A stretch of DNA of 64,000 bases, taken from contig ARQU01000004.1 in assembly GCA_000384615.1 (NCBI GenBank), positions 62,001-126,000 of the forward strand, in the 5' to 3' direction. This document shows, in pieces, positions 9,416-19,295 of this stretch. The position numbers and the translations under genes are program-made. Positions within the stretch are counted from its first letter, which is position 1; the number at the start of each line of letters is the position of its first letter. Source of the DNA: an alpha proteobacterium SCGC AAA536-G10 (GTDB lineage Bacteria; Pseudomonadota; Alphaproteobacteria; Puniceispirillales; Marisalimonadaceae). The notes beneath the pieces are model-generated. The model was given only the letters and a program-made list of their open reading frames with translations, did no database searches and was not told where the DNA came from.

Positions 9416-10135
9416 TTACCATTTTTCTATGTCAGGTCTTAGTTCTACATCAAATGACCAAGCTGAACGTTTTTGTTGTGATATTCTAAAAATTTCTTCT
9501 GCTATATCTTCAGGTTGTGCAAACTCCATTTCGTCTTTATTTTTTTGATGTTCAATCCTACTTCTCGTCCATGGAGTATTAATTGATGCGTCTATAGTTA
9601 CATATGAGACGTGAATACCTTTTGGGCCAAAATCACGAGCTAAAGATTGTGCTAAAATCCTTTGAGCTGCCTTAGTAGGTGCAAAATATGGTGTCATAGC
9701 TACCCCCCTGTGTGCAGCAGTATTTCCTGTGACTATTATTACCCCTTTCTTATTTTTCAACATCTCTGGTATCAAAAAATGAGCCAAGTACATAAGGGAA
9801 GTTGTATTAATTCGAAAGTTTTCTTCTAGCCATTCTGGTTTTCCGTTAAGTAAATATTCAAAATTTCCTTTCACAGCATTATGAATTAGTACTTCAGGGG
9901 AGCCCATTTCATCTTTTATTTTTTTACAAGTGTTTTCTAATACAGTTAAGTCTGATACATCACAAATAAAGCCTTTAGAGTCAGGTAATTCTTTTTCAAA
10001 TTTAATTAACCTTTCACTAGATCTAGCTATCATGGCAATCTTATAACCGGCTTTAGCGAAGCGTCTAGCAGCAAAGCCACCAGTACCCTCCCCAAGGCCA
10101 GTAATCAGACAAACAGGTTTAATAATATTTGGCAT
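9416..10135 (-). CDS. SDR-family oxidoreductase lacking the usual catalytic tyrosine
   Basis: A 239-residue classical short-chain dehydrogenase. The N-terminal GLGEGTGGFAARRFAKAGY binds the dinucleotide and IVTGNTAAHRG occupies the catalytic Ser strand. The active-site YxxxK reads YFAPTKAAQR, so the residue four before Lys is Phe and a Tyr sits one position earlier. I recall a subfamily with FAPxKAAQR in which this is conserved, so it is probably not a mutation. Activity may be altered or use the shifted Tyr. The ATG follows GGAG with good spacing. It stands alone next to tRNA-Val, and its substrate is unknown. Confidence 0.85.
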   Translation of the reverse strand: MPNIIKPVCLITGLGEGTGGFAARRFAKAGYKIAMIARSSERLIKFEKELPDSKGFICDVSDLTVLENTCKKIKDEMGSPEVLIHNAVKGNFEYLLNGKPEWLEENFRINTTSLMYLAHFLIPEMLKNKKGVIIVTGNTAAHRGVAMTPYFAPTKAAQRILAQSLARDFGPKGIHVSYVTIDASINTPWTRSRIEHQKNKDEMEFAQPEDIAEEIFRISQQKRSAWSFDVELRPDIEKW

Positions 10136-10232
10136 ATTGTATCTCCAAAGAGAAAATAAAAATTCGTATTAAAAATAATGAATAATTTGTATGATGTAAA
10201 TAATTAGAGATTGAAAAGTTTTATAGTTAAAA

Positions 10233-10308
10233 TGGTGGGCGGTGACGGTCTCGAACCGCCGACATTCTCGGTGTAAACGAGATGCTCTACCAACTGAGCT
10301 AACCGCCC
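10233..10308 (-). tRNA. tRNA-Val (TAC)
   Basis: Minus-strand cloverleaf: acceptor GGGCGGT pairs with ACCGCCC, anticodon loop TTTACAC (TAC), T loop TTCGAGA, encoded CCA. All stems close. Confidence 0.97.
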
Positions 10309-10401
10309 ATTTCATCTAAGTTTATACGTAATTTTAATAAAGTTGACAACTATGAACTTATTTATTTTTCTATAACTGTATTGATTAAATATGAAGGACT
10401 A

Positions 10402-10938
10402 ATGTTGAAATCGAAAATAAATAGACAGCCAACAACTTGGATAATAGAACAGATAAAACTACTAGCGCCCAAAAGAAAAATCCAAATATTAGATTTTGCT
10501 AGTGGGAATGGAAGAAATAGTATTCATTTAGCAGGAAAAAATACAAATATAACAGCCATAGATAAAGATAGTATGAAATTAGTTAAGTACGATCATTTTG
10601 AGCATATTAATACAATCTGTTTTGATCTTGAAACAAATCAAAATTGGCCTTTAAAAGAAAAATATTATGACATCATCATAGTTGTGAATTATTTATACAG
10701 ACCTAAAATCAAAAAATTAATTAATTTGTTAAAAAATGGTGGGTACTTATTTTATGAAACTTTTTCAGTTGGCAACGAAAAATATGGTTCACCAAAAAAT
10801 CCAGATTTTTTATTAAATGATAGAGAGCTAATAGATTTATTCAGTAAAAAAAACGAGATATTGAATTATTTTAACGGGAAAGTTATTGAAGAAAAGATGT
10901 CCATTAAACAGAGGTGTTTAATAAAAAAGACGTCTTAA
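10402..10938 (+). CDS. Class I SAM-dependent methyltransferase
   Basis: A 178-residue protein with the SAM-binding motif I ILDFASGNGRNSIHLA, an acidic residue after strand 2 (ITAIDKD) and motif IV/post-motif strands YYDIIIVVNYLYRP and GGYLFYETFSVGNEKYG. It resembles the TehB-like/Methyltransf group; the methyl acceptor is unknown. The ATG at 10402 has AAGGA just upstream. An in-frame TTG at 10381 would add seven residues and cannot be excluded. The gene is monocistronic and converges on hupB. Its stop codon lies inside the shared terminator hairpin at 10926-10951. Confidence 0.78.
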   Translation: MLKSKINRQPTTWIIEQIKLLAPKRKIQILDFASGNGRNSIHLAGKNTNITAIDKDSMKLVKYDHFEHINTICFDLETNQNWPLKEKYYDIIIVVNYLYRPKIKKLINLLKNGGYLFYETFSVGNEKYGSPKNPDFLLNDRELIDLFSKKNEILNYFNGKVIEEKMSIKQRCLIKKTS

Positions 10939-10951
10939 ATAAGACGCCTTT
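10926..10951 (-). terminator. Shared rho-independent terminator for hupB (and the facing methyltransferase)
   Basis: An inverted repeat AAAG-a-CGTCTTA / TAAGACG-c-CTTT with a two-base loop. Read on the minus strand it is followed by TCTTTTTTAT, a good U-tract for hupB. On the plus strand the tail CTTTCT is weaker. The methyltransferase stop (10936-10938) is within the hairpin. Confidence 0.75.
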
Positions 10952-10970
10952 CTAAATTATAAATTTTTAA

Positions 10971-11246
10971 TTAATTGTTAACTGCGTCCTTTAAAGGGCT
11001 GCCAGCTTTAAATTTTGGTTGCTTAGAGGCTTTAATTTGAATGGCTTCGCCAGTTCTGGGATTTCTTCCAGTTGTAGCAGCACGGTTAGCAACAGAAAAA
11101 GTTCCAAATCCAACAATACGGACATCACCGCCTGATTTCAGAGCTCCTGTTATAGAAGCAATAACACCATCAACAGCTTTTGCAGCATCTACTTTTGAAA
11201 GACCCGATGCGTCAGCAACACTTGCAACTAATTCATTTTTATTCAT
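10971..11246 (-). CDS. hupB: HU-family nucleoid DNA-binding protein
   Basis: A 91-residue small basic protein that bends and compacts DNA as a dimer. It begins MNKNELVASVADASGLSKVDA, the helical dimer body, and carries GFGTFSVANRAATTGRNP, the saddle and DNA-binding beta arm with the intercalating Pro of RNP. Length is exactly that of HU. A strong AAGGAGG lies seven bases before the ATG, in keeping with high expression. It follows lon on the same strand, the usual alphaproteobacterial arrangement, but has its own likely promoter (11294-11322) and terminator. Confidence 0.97.
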   Translation of the reverse strand: MNKNELVASVADASGLSKVDAAKAVDGVIASITGALKSGGDVRIVGFGTFSVANRAATTGRNPRTGEAIQIKASKQPKFKAGSPLKDAVNN

Positions 11247-11293
11247 TCGTACCTCCTTTGTAATTAATTTTTTGATTTATAAACGATATAATC

Positions 11294-11322
11294 ATATAAC
11301 ACTAGTAAATAAAGCCGATCAA
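11294..11322 (-). promoter_or_regulatory. Predicted sigma70-type promoter of hupB
   Basis: On the minus strand TTGATC and TTATAT are separated by 17 bases, about 50 bases before the hupB ATG. Motif match only. Confidence 0.45.
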
Positions 11323-11350
11323 CACAAAGAAAATAATAAAATATTATTAA

Positions 11351-13741
11351 TTAATGTGAAATATTTGTTTTATCAGTTACGTTGTCTACATTATTTGAAC
11401 TTAAATTACTTACATCTAAGACACTTAATTCTTTAGGTGATTTGACTAAAGCATGTTCAATAACCTTGTCAATAGAATCTACCGGTATTATATCCAATTG
11501 TTCTTTTATATCGTCAGGAATTTCTATTAGGTCTTTTTTATTGTCAATAGGTATTAAAACTGTTTGTAATCCCCCTCTTTTTGCGGCTAAAAGCTTTTCT
11601 TTTAATCCTCCTATTGGGAGCACTCTCCCTCTTAATGTTATCTCCCCAGTCATTCCAACATTACTTTTGATTTTAATTTCAGTTAAAGCAGAAACTATAC
11701 TAGTTACCATAGCAACACCTGCTGACGGACCATCTTTTGGAGTGGCACCCTCTGGAACGTGGACGTGTATATCATTTTTTTCTAGGTCAATAGGATTTAA
11801 TCCATAAGATAAAGCCTTTGATCTTATAAAAAATTCAGCTGCTTGAACTGATTCCTTCATAACATCACCCAATTTACCAGTAGCAGTCACTTTTCCTTTA
11901 CCTCTTACCTTAACAGCCTCTATGGATAACAACTCACCACCAACTTCTGTCCATGCTAAACCCGTAGTGATGCCAACAAGATTATCTTTTTCGATTTCTT
12001 GTCTTTGATATATGGGTACACCCAATATTTCTGTAATGTTGTCTTTAGTAACACTAACTGATTCAGCTTCTTTTTTTTCAATCAAAGTAACTATTTTCCT
12101 AGTTAATTTAGCTAATTGTCTTTCTAAATTTCTAACTCCAGCTTCACGTGTATATGATTGGATTATTGTTTTCAATGCCCCTTCATTGATAGAAAATTCA
12201 GTTTTTTTAAGTTTACAATTATCCATCTGTTTTTTGATTAAATGTCTTTTGGCTATTTCTAGTTTTTCGTCTTCTGTATAACCCGAAAGCCTGATGACTT
12301 CCATCCTGTCTAATAGAGCTTGCGGCATATTTAATGTATTGGAAGTAGTAACAAACAATACCTTAGACAAGTCATAATCTACTTCTAAATAATGGTCTTG
12401 AAATGATTTATTTTGTTCAGGATCAAGAACTTCTAATAAAGCCGAAGATGGATCACCTCTATAATCATTTCCTAACTTATCTATTTCGTCTAATAAGAAT
12501 AATGGGTTGATTGCAGAGGCTTTTTTCATCCCATGAACTATTTTGCCAGGTAAAGAACCAATATAAGTTCTCCTATGTCCCCTAATTTCAGCTTCATCTC
12601 GGACACCACCCAACGCCATCCTTACATATTCTCTTCCAGTTGCTTCTGCAATTGATTTTCCCAAAGATGTTTTACCAACACCAGGAGGGCCGACTAGACA
12701 TAAAATTGGACCTTTAATTTCTTTAGTTCTTTTCTGAACAGCTAAAAATTCAATAATTCTATCCTTAACTTTATCTAAGCCATAATGATCATTATCTAAA
12801 ACATTTCGAGCATTTTGTATATCAGATTTAACCTTGTTTGTTTTAGTCCAAGGAATTGAGACCAACCAATCGATATATGACCTAACTACTGTAGCTTCAG
12901 CACTCATTGGACTCATGTTTTTTAATTTTTTCAATTCAGATAATGCCTTTTCTTTAGCTTCCTTTGATAACTTGCACTTATTTATTTTCTCTTCAATTTC
13001 ATCGAATTCATTTTTACCATCTTCAGAAGATCCAAGCTCTTTTTGAATAGCTTTTAATTGTTCGTTAAGGTAGTATTCACGTTGTGTTTTTTCCATCTGA
13101 GATTTAACACGGCTCCTTATTTTTCTTTCAGAACTTAATATTTCAATTTCATTTTTAATTTTTAATTTTAATTTTTCTACTCTCTCAATAGGGTTAATCA
13201 TTTCAAGGAAAGATTGTTTCTCTTCAATATTAAATACTAAGTGATTGATAATTGTGTCTGTAAATGTGTTTGGGTCTTTAATATCTGATATTGCAGACAA
13301 TATTTCACTACTTACTTTACCATTTAATTTGGCAAATTTTTTAAACAAGTCTAACAAATTAGAAGTGGTTACATTATCTTTATATATCGATACTTCTTCT
13401 CTTTTTAATAAAACCATATCCGAACTTAAATACTCATCAGATATTTTAATATTTTTTACAACACACCTAGATTTTCCTTCAACTAATACTTTCACTGTCC
13501 CATCAGGAAGTTTGAGCATCTGAAGTATGTTTCCTGTAGTGCCAACTTTGTATAGGTCTTTTTCTTTAGGATCCTCAGTAGAAGGTTTTTTTTGGGTTAG
13601 CAAAACTATTTCTTTATTATCTTCCATAACAGCTTCAATTGCATTAATAGACTTAGTCCTTCCAACAAAAAGGGGAGCTATCATGTGAGGAAATATAACT
13701 ATGTCTCTGAGTGGTAGTATAGGATGAACGATTTTGGCCAA
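11351..13741 (-). CDS. lon: ATP-dependent Lon protease
   Basis: The 796-residue cytoplasmic AAA+ protease degrades misfolded and regulatory proteins. The N-terminal LON substrate domain (HPILPLRDIVIFPHM) covers about the first 200 residues. A coiled-coil with YYLNEQLKAIQKELG follows, then the AAA+ module with Walker A GPPGVGKTSLGKS and Walker B LFLLDEIDK. The C-terminal protease domain has the catalytic Ser in PKDGPSAGVAMVTS, with the dyad Lys about 40 residues later. Length is standard. Translation starts at TTG with AAGGA upstream. It lies between clpX and hupB in a conserved protease cluster. In relatives it also affects cell-cycle timing. Confidence 0.97.
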   Translation of the reverse strand: MAKIVHPILPLRDIVIFPHMIAPLFVGRTKSINAIEAVMEDNKEIVLLTQKKPSTEDPKEKDLYKVGTTGNILQMLKLPDGTVKVLVEGKSRCVVKNIKISDEYLSSDMVLLKREEVSIYKDNVTTSNLLDLFKKFAKLNGKVSSEILSAISDIKDPNTFTDTIINHLVFNIEEKQSFLEMINPIERVEKLKLKIKNEIEILSSERKIRSRVKSQMEKTQREYYLNEQLKAIQKELGSSEDGKNEFDEIEEKINKCKLSKEAKEKALSELKKLKNMSPMSAEATVVRSYIDWLVSIPWTKTNKVKSDIQNARNVLDNDHYGLDKVKDRIIEFLAVQKRTKEIKGPILCLVGPPGVGKTSLGKSIAEATGREYVRMALGGVRDEAEIRGHRRTYIGSLPGKIVHGMKKASAINPLFLLDEIDKLGNDYRGDPSSALLEVLDPEQNKSFQDHYLEVDYDLSKVLFVTTSNTLNMPQALLDRMEVIRLSGYTEDEKLEIAKRHLIKKQMDNCKLKKTEFSINEGALKTIIQSYTREAGVRNLERQLAKLTRKIVTLIEKKEAESVSVTKDNITEILGVPIYQRQEIEKDNLVGITTGLAWTEVGGELLSIEAVKVRGKGKVTATGKLGDVMKESVQAAEFFIRSKALSYGLNPIDLEKNDIHVHVPEGATPKDGPSAGVAMVTSIVSALTEIKIKSNVGMTGEITLRGRVLPIGGLKEKLLAAKRGGLQTVLIPIDNKKDLIEIPDDIKEQLDIIPVDSIDKVIEHALVKSPKELSVLDVSNLSSNNVDNVTDKTNISH

Positions 13742-13812
13742 GATTATATCCTTTGAATTTTATTAATTATTTAAATGATATTTTTTTTAAAAACTTCAAG
13801 TTAAAAAAAAAA

Positions 13813-15081
13813 TTACAGAGATTTATTAATTTCTTTAGATTTTTTTTCATGAACTAAAATAGGTTTACTGCCCTTTATTACTACTTCTTCATTTATGACA
13901 ACCTCATTAATATCTGGTTCAGAAGGAAGTTCAAACATAGTATCCATTAAAATATTTTCAATAATTGATCGTAGTCCTCTAGCTCCAGTCTTCAGACTTA
14001 TAGCTTTTTGAGCTACAGCTTTAAGAGCATTATCTCTAAACTCAAGTTTAGTATTTTCCATTTCAAAAAGTTTTTGATATTGTTTTACTAAAGCATTTTT
14101 TGGTTGTGTTAAAATTGTAACTAATGCATTTTCATCTAGATCCTCAAGGGTTGCTAAAACAGGTAAGCGACCAATAAACTCTGGAATAAGTCCATATTTA
14201 ACTAAATCTCCTGGCTCAACATCTTTTAGAACATCGGAACTAGAAACATCGTGTGAATTAACAATTTCTGCCCCAAAACCAATTGAAGATCCTTTGTTTC
14301 TATTTGCAATTAACTTGTCTAAACCTGCAAATGCTCCTCCACATATAAAAAGTATATTTGTTGTGTCTACCTGAAGAAACTCCTGTTGAGGATGTTTTCT
14401 TCCACCTTGTGGAGGCACAGCAGCAATTGTACCTTCCATAATTTTTAGTAAGGCCTGCTGTACACCTTCGCCACTTACATCTCTTGTAATTGACGGATTC
14501 TCTGATTTTCTTGAAATCTTATCAACTTCATCAATATAAACAATTCCTTTTTGGGCTCTTTCAACATTATAATCTGATGCTTGAAGTAATTTTAAAATTA
14601 TATTTTCAACGTCTTCTCCAACGTAACCAGCTTCAGTTAATGTTGTAGCATCAGCCATAGTAAATGGTACATCTAGAATTTTAGCTAAAGTCTGAGCTAG
14701 GAGGGTTTTTCCGCATCCAGTCGGACCAACTAAAAGAATATTTGATTTAGAAATTTCAATATCATTTATATCTAAAGTATTTGATAATCTTTTATAATGG
14801 TTGTGCACAGCTACGGACAAAACTCTTTTAGCTTTTCTTTGTCCAATAACATAATCATCTAATATTTTACATATTTCAGCTGGTGGAGGTATACCATCTT
14901 TATTTTTAGTAACTGAAGCTTGATGTTCTTCTTTAATAATATCCATACATAATTCAACACATTCGTCACATATGAACACAGTAGGGCCAGCAATTAATTT
15001 TTTAACTTCATGCTGACTTTTTCCACAAAATGAACAGTATAAAGTTGTTTTGTTCTTTACATCATTTTTCTGTTCATCCAT
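13813..15081 (-). CDS. clpX: ClpX ATPase subunit of ClpXP protease
   Basis: The 422-residue AAA+ unfoldase recognises tagged substrates and feeds them to ClpP. The N-terminal C4 zinc finger is seen as [14 protein letters not shown] then [10 protein letters not shown]. Walker A is [12 protein letters not shown], Walker B is [10 protein letters not shown], and the sensor and C-terminal ClpX domain ([16 protein letters not shown]) follow. GAGGTGG precedes the ATG. The gene is 84 bases after clpP on the same strand and 71 bases ahead of lon. Length and domain order match the family. Confidence 0.97.
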   Translation of the reverse strand: MDEQKNDVKNKTTLYCSFCGKSQHEVKKLIAGPTVFICDECVELCMDIIKEEHQASVTKNKDGIPPPAEICKILDDYVIGQRKAKRVLSVAVHNHYKRLSNTLDINDIEISKSNILLVGPTGCGKTLLAQTLAKILDVPFTMADATTLTEAGYVGEDVENIILKLLQASDYNVERAQKGIVYIDEVDKISRKSENPSITRDVSGEGVQQALLKIMEGTIAAVPPQGGRKHPQQEFLQVDTTNILFICGGAFAGLDKLIANRNKGSSIGFGAEIVNSHDVSSSDVLKDVEPGDLVKYGLIPEFIGRLPVLATLEDLDENALVTILTQPKNALVKQYQKLFEMENTKLEFRDNALKAVAQKAISLKTGARGLRSIIENILMDTMFELPSEPDINEVVINEEVVIKGSKPILVHEKKSKEINKSL

Positions 15082-15165
15082 CTTTCCACCTCAAATATGT
15101 AATATATTATTTTATTATTCTATTGGTTTTAATTAAAATGCAATATATAAAATATTTTATTAGTT

Positions 15166-15804
15166 TTATTTAGCATTTGGCCTTTTATCAACAACTTCGT
15201 CTATCAAACCAAGTTTAAGTGCATCATTAGGAGATAAAAATGTATCTCTATCCATTAATCTTTCAATTTCTGCAATTTTCTTGCCAGAATGCTTAATATA
15301 AATACCGTTTAATCTGGTCCTTAAATTAATAATCTCTTTGGCATGAATTTCTATGTCGCTAGCTTGACCTTGAAAACCCCCTGAGGGTTGATGAGTCATA
15401 ATTCTAGCATTAGGCAAACAATATCTCTTATTTTCAGCACCTGCTGTAAGTAATAAAGAACCCATACTAGCTGCTTGTCCAATACATACTGTAGATACAT
15501 CAGGTCTTATATATTCCATAGTGTCGTAAATAGATAATCCTGAAGTTACAATTCCACCTGGTGAATTAATGTACATATATATATCTTTTTTGGGATTTTC
15601 AGCTTCTAAGAATAATAATTGGGCACATACTAAAGAGGCTATGTTATCGTCAACTGGACCAACAAGAAAAATTATTCTTTCTTTCAAAAGTCTAGAATAT
15701 ATATCATATGATCTTTCTCCCCTATTTGTTTGCTCAACAACCATTGGAACGAGAGCACCATTTTCATTTATTGAAGAAAGTGAATTAGAAAAATATTCAA
15801 ACAT
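15166..15804 (-). CDS. clpP: ClpP serine protease subunit
   Basis: The 212-residue protein forms the double-heptamer chamber of ClpXP/ClpAP. Catalytic Ser is in [14 protein letters not shown] and catalytic His in [14 protein letters not shown]; the Asp lies in the following handle region. [20 protein letters not shown] is the usual start of the mature subunit, so the first 20 residues are a likely processed leader. The ATG at 15804 is 11 bases after AAGGAG. It stands between tig and clpX, the normal order. Confidence 0.97.
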   Translation of the reverse strand: MFEYFSNSLSSINENGALVPMVVEQTNRGERSYDIYSRLLKERIIFLVGPVDDNIASLVCAQLLFLEAENPKKDIYMYINSPGGIVTSGLSIYDTMEYIRPDVSTVCIGQAASMGSLLLTAGAENKRYCLPNARIMTHQPSGGFQGQASDIEIHAKEIINLRTRLNGIYIKHSGKKIAEIERLMDRDTFLSPNDALKLGLIDEVVDKRPNAK

Positions 15805-15862
15805 ATTAATAATGTCTCCTTTTAAATTATTTCATTTTTATGATTTTTTTTTAGTTGCCTTT

Positions 15863-17284
15863 TTAATTAGTTTTTTTGGATTTATTTTTATTGACTAATT
15901 TGTTTGATTTTTTTGCTTTATCAGCTTCTTTATTTAAATCAAGTTCCTCCTCTTTGTAAAGTTCCTCAATAGAGACGACCTTTTCTTTAGTATTTGCTAA
16001 TTCTAAAATAAAATCTATAATTTTATCTTCAAAAATTGGCCCTGACAATTGTTGTTGGGCTTCCGGATTATTTTTAAAATAGTCCATAACTTGTTTTTCT
16101 TGTCCAGGGTATTTTTGTATTTCTTTCATCATTGCATTTCTAGTATCTTCTTCTTCTACTTTTATATTGTTTTTTCTGCCTATTTCAGAAAGAAGAAGAC
16201 CGAGTCTAACTCTTCTTTTTGCAATTTCTGATGCGTCTTGTTTTTCTTCTTTTTTCATTCCCTTATCTGGTTCTAAATTTTGATTTTCTTCATTGATTTT
16301 AGGTGCATTATCAGGTTTCGCATTAGGATTCATAGCCCTACAAATGTTATTATATTCTTCTTTTTCTAGAGTTTCTGGAAGATCAAAGGAAACACTATCT
16401 GCTAGTTTATCAAGAATTTGTCTTTTAGACTTTTCTCTACTTGCTTGATCATGTTGCTTCCTAATTTGATCAGAAACAGCTGATTTTAGAGATTTTAAAT
16501 CTTCCATACCTAAAGTCTTAGCAAATTCGTCATTAATTACTAATTCAATATCTTCTTTGATTTCGCTTATAATTGTTTCAAAATTAGCTTTTTTCCCCGC
16601 TAGATTCTTAGCTTGGTAATCATCTGGAAAAGTAACATTAACATTTACTTTTTTTCCAACTTTACACCCTAACAATCCATCCTCAAAACCTGGAATAAAG
16701 GAATTAGATCCAAGTTTCAAGTTATGGCCTTTAGCTTTTCCACCTTCAAAAGGAACTCCATCTACTTTTCCTAAGAAATCAATTACAACTGTATCACCTT
16801 TTTTGGTTGGTCTATCTTTTTCAATCGTTTTAGTTCCAATGTTTTCTTTTGCTATTTTATCTATAGCTTCATTTATTTCTTTGTCGGTGATTTTAACTGT
16901 AAGTTTAATAATTTCTAAATTTGATAAGTCAGGAGTTTCAAATTCGGGCATTATCTCAACTGAAAGTTTTGCCTTTAGATCTTTTCCTTCTTCAAATGAA
17001 GTTATTTCTATTTTAGGTTGAGAAGAAGGAGTAAGTTTATTTTTCTCCATTGTATCTTTTGTTGCTTTATCAACCGATTCTCTAACAACCTCTCCTAAGA
17101 CTTGTTTCCCAAACCTATTTTTTACAACTGAAACTGGAACTTTTCCTGGCCTAAATCCAGGAAGATTCGCTTCCTTAGCAATTTTAGCGAGTTTATCGTC
17201 GACTAATTTATTTAACTCTGAATTAGTAATAACTACTTCAAATTCACGTTTTAGACCTTCAGATAAAGTTTGTGTAAATGACAT
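15863..17284 (-). CDS. tig: Trigger factor, ribosome-bound chaperone and PPIase
   Basis: The 473-residue chaperone binds the ribosome exit tunnel. The N-terminal ribosome-binding domain contains NLPGFRPGKVPVSVVKNRFG, the GFRxGKxP loop. The FKBP-type PPIase domain (about 155-245) begins KKGDTVVIDFLGKVDGVPFEGG, split here as KKGDTVVIDF and GVPFEGGKAKGHNLKLG. A long helical C-terminal domain with a Lys-rich tail ends the protein. The start is ATG 17284; a longer open frame runs back through tRNA-Leu and is not real. It heads the tig-clpP-clpX-lon-hupB cluster. Confidence 0.96.
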   Translation of the reverse strand: MSFTQTLSEGLKREFEVVITNSELNKLVDDKLAKIAKEANLPGFRPGKVPVSVVKNRFGKQVLGEVVRESVDKATKDTMEKNKLTPSSQPKIEITSFEEGKDLKAKLSVEIMPEFETPDLSNLEIIKLTVKITDKEINEAIDKIAKENIGTKTIEKDRPTKKGDTVVIDFLGKVDGVPFEGGKAKGHNLKLGSNSFIPGFEDGLLGCKVGKKVNVNVTFPDDYQAKNLAGKKANFETIISEIKEDIELVINDEFAKTLGMEDLKSLKSAVSDQIRKQHDQASREKSKRQILDKLADSVSFDLPETLEKEEYNNICRAMNPNAKPDNAPKINEENQNLEPDKGMKKEEKQDASEIAKRRVRLGLLLSEIGRKNNIKVEEEDTRNAMMKEIQKYPGQEKQVMDYFKNNPEAQQQLSGPIFEDKIIDFILELANTKEKVVSIEELYKEEELDLNKEADKAKKSNKLVNKNKSKKTN

Positions 17285-17322
17285 ATTAGTATCAAACCTC
17301 TTATAAACAAAATATTTTATTT

Positions 17323-17407
17323 TGGTGCGGGCGAAGGGACTTGAACCCCCACACCTTTCGATACAAGAACCTAAATCTTGCGCGTCTACCAGTTCCGCCA
17401 CGCCCGC
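17323..17407 (-). tRNA. tRNA-Leu (TAG)
   Basis: Minus-strand tRNA with a long variable arm, as for Leu. Acceptor GCGGGCG pairs with CGCCCGC, the anticodon loop is TTTAGGT (TAG), the T arm has GTTCAAGTC, and CCA is encoded. It lies 38 bases before tig. Confidence 0.97.
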
Positions 17408-17481
17408 AAAAAAAGTTATAATCAAACAATTGCTAACTTAGGAATGATCAAAGGTCAAGCTAGAATAATTACAAAATTAAT

Positions 17482-17559
17482 TGGGGCGAGTGACCGGCTT
17501 CGAACCGGCGACCTCAGGTACCACAAACCCGCGCTCTAACCAACTGAGCTACACCCGCC
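17482..17559 (-). tRNA. tRNA-His (GTG)
   Basis: Minus-strand cloverleaf with anticodon loop TTGTGGT (GTG). The eight-base acceptor GGCGGGTG/CACTCGCC includes the extra G-1 paired with C73 that is specific to histidine tRNA. CCA is encoded. Confidence 0.97.
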
Positions 17560-17656
17560 ATATAATTAAATAGTCAAATTAACATATAAAAAACTTTATT
17601 TAATTTTGTGAATGTATAAGTATTTAATATTATAAAAATAATCAAGGTTTTATTAA

Positions 17657-18829
17657 ATGATGAATTTGTATAACACGGCAACTAGAAATAATAATCTTGG
17701 CACAGAAACAGCTTTCACAGTTTTGGCAAAAGCAAATAAATTAGCTTCAGAAGGTAAAAGCATTATAAATCTAGGCATTGGTCAACCGGACTTTAAAACT
17801 CCAGAGCATATAGTAGAAGCAGGAATAAAAGCTCTTAAAGATGGTCATCATGGATATACACAGTCCATTGGTATGCCTATTTTAAGAGAGGCTGTGTCGG
17901 ATGATATTAATAGTAGACATAATGTAAAAATTTCTCCTGATAACATTATGATTGTACCTGGAGGGAAAGTTATAATATTTTTCTCTGCTATGTTAATGGG
18001 AGAAGAAAATAAAGAAATTCTGTACCCTAATCCTGGATTTCCAATTTATGAATCAGCAATTAATTATTCTGGCGCTAAGGCAATTCCCTACGAATTAAGT
18101 GAAGATAAAGGATTCTCTTTTTCAGCTGAAGATATTCTTAAAAAAATTAATCCAAATACAACTCTGATTATAATAAATAGTCCTGCAAATCCAACAGGTG
18201 GTGTTGTTCCAAAAATTGAACTTGAAAAACTTGCTAAAGGGTTGGAAAAATTTCCCAATGTGGTCTTAATGAGTGATGAGATTTATGATCAATTTTGTTT
18301 TGGAAATAACAATTTTACATCAATGTTAGAATTTTCTGAAATAAGAGATAGACTAATAATTTTAAATGGTTGGTCTAAAACTTACGCTATGACTGGATGG
18401 CGCCTTGGTTATGGAATATTTCCAAAAAAACTGTACGCAATTGCTGAAAAATTAGCTGTAAATATTCATTCATGTGTAAATGCTAGTGCTCAATATGCCG
18501 CACTAGAAGCATTGACGGGACCTCAAAATTGCGTCCAAGAAATGAACCAAACTTTCAAAAAAAGGGCCAATTTAATGTACTCGAGATTAAATGAAGTGAA
18601 AGGGTTCAATTGTCAAAAACCTAATGGAGCGTTTTATTGTTTTCCAAATATAAAAGATACTAATAAAAACTCTATGGAAGTGCAAAATCTATTGTTAGAC
18701 AAAGCTGGGGTTGCAACAGTAGCTGGAACGTCATTTGGAAAATATGGTGAAGGTTTTATTAGATTATCTTGCGCTAATTCTGACGAAGCAATTGAAGAAG
18801 CAATATATAGAATTAAGAATATTCTGTAA
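17657..18829 (+). CDS. Class I/II PLP-dependent aminotransferase (aspartate aminotransferase-like)
   Basis: The 390-residue cytoplasmic enzyme shows LGIGQPDFKTPEHI at the N-terminus, NSPANPTGGVV for substrate/PLP contact, SDEIYDQFCF with the PLP Asp and NGWSKTYAMTGWRLGYG with the Schiff-base Lys. This is the pattern of bacterial Ib aspartate/aromatic/alanine aminotransferases. ATG 17657 is followed directly by a second ATG, so either could serve. It stands alone between tRNA-His and glnB. The exact amino acid pair is not determined. Confidence 0.88.
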   Translation: MMNLYNTATRNNNLGTETAFTVLAKANKLASEGKSIINLGIGQPDFKTPEHIVEAGIKALKDGHHGYTQSIGMPILREAVSDDINSRHNVKISPDNIMIVPGGKVIIFFSAMLMGEENKEILYPNPGFPIYESAINYSGAKAIPYELSEDKGFSFSAEDILKKINPNTTLIIINSPANPTGGVVPKIELEKLAKGLEKFPNVVLMSDEIYDQFCFGNNNFTSMLEFSEIRDRLIILNGWSKTYAMTGWRLGYGIFPKKLYAIAEKLAVNIHSCVNASAQYAALEALTGPQNCVQEMNQTFKKRANLMYSRLNEVKGFNCQKPNGAFYCFPNIKDTNKNSMEVQNLLLDKAGVATVAGTSFGKYGEGFIRLSCANSDEAIEEAIYRIKNIL

Positions 18830-18938
18830 AAATTATTGCCTAATTTTTAATCATTTTTTTTCATATTTCGCTACATAGTAATTACAATTTGATAAAAGTA
18901 TTTTAAATTGTACACATTAATAAATGAGGATATATTAG

Positions 18939-19277
<339 letters not shown>

Positions 19278-19295
19278 ATATTAATGGAGATAAAA

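Noticed and set aside
11041-11436. Plus-strand 131-codon frame across hupB and the lon end
   Set aside because: It is a shadow of hupB and lon; both opposite-strand genes are certain.
17285-17425. Upstream extension of trigger factor
   Set aside because: The extension is the translation of tRNA-Leu; the family N-terminus begins at 17284.
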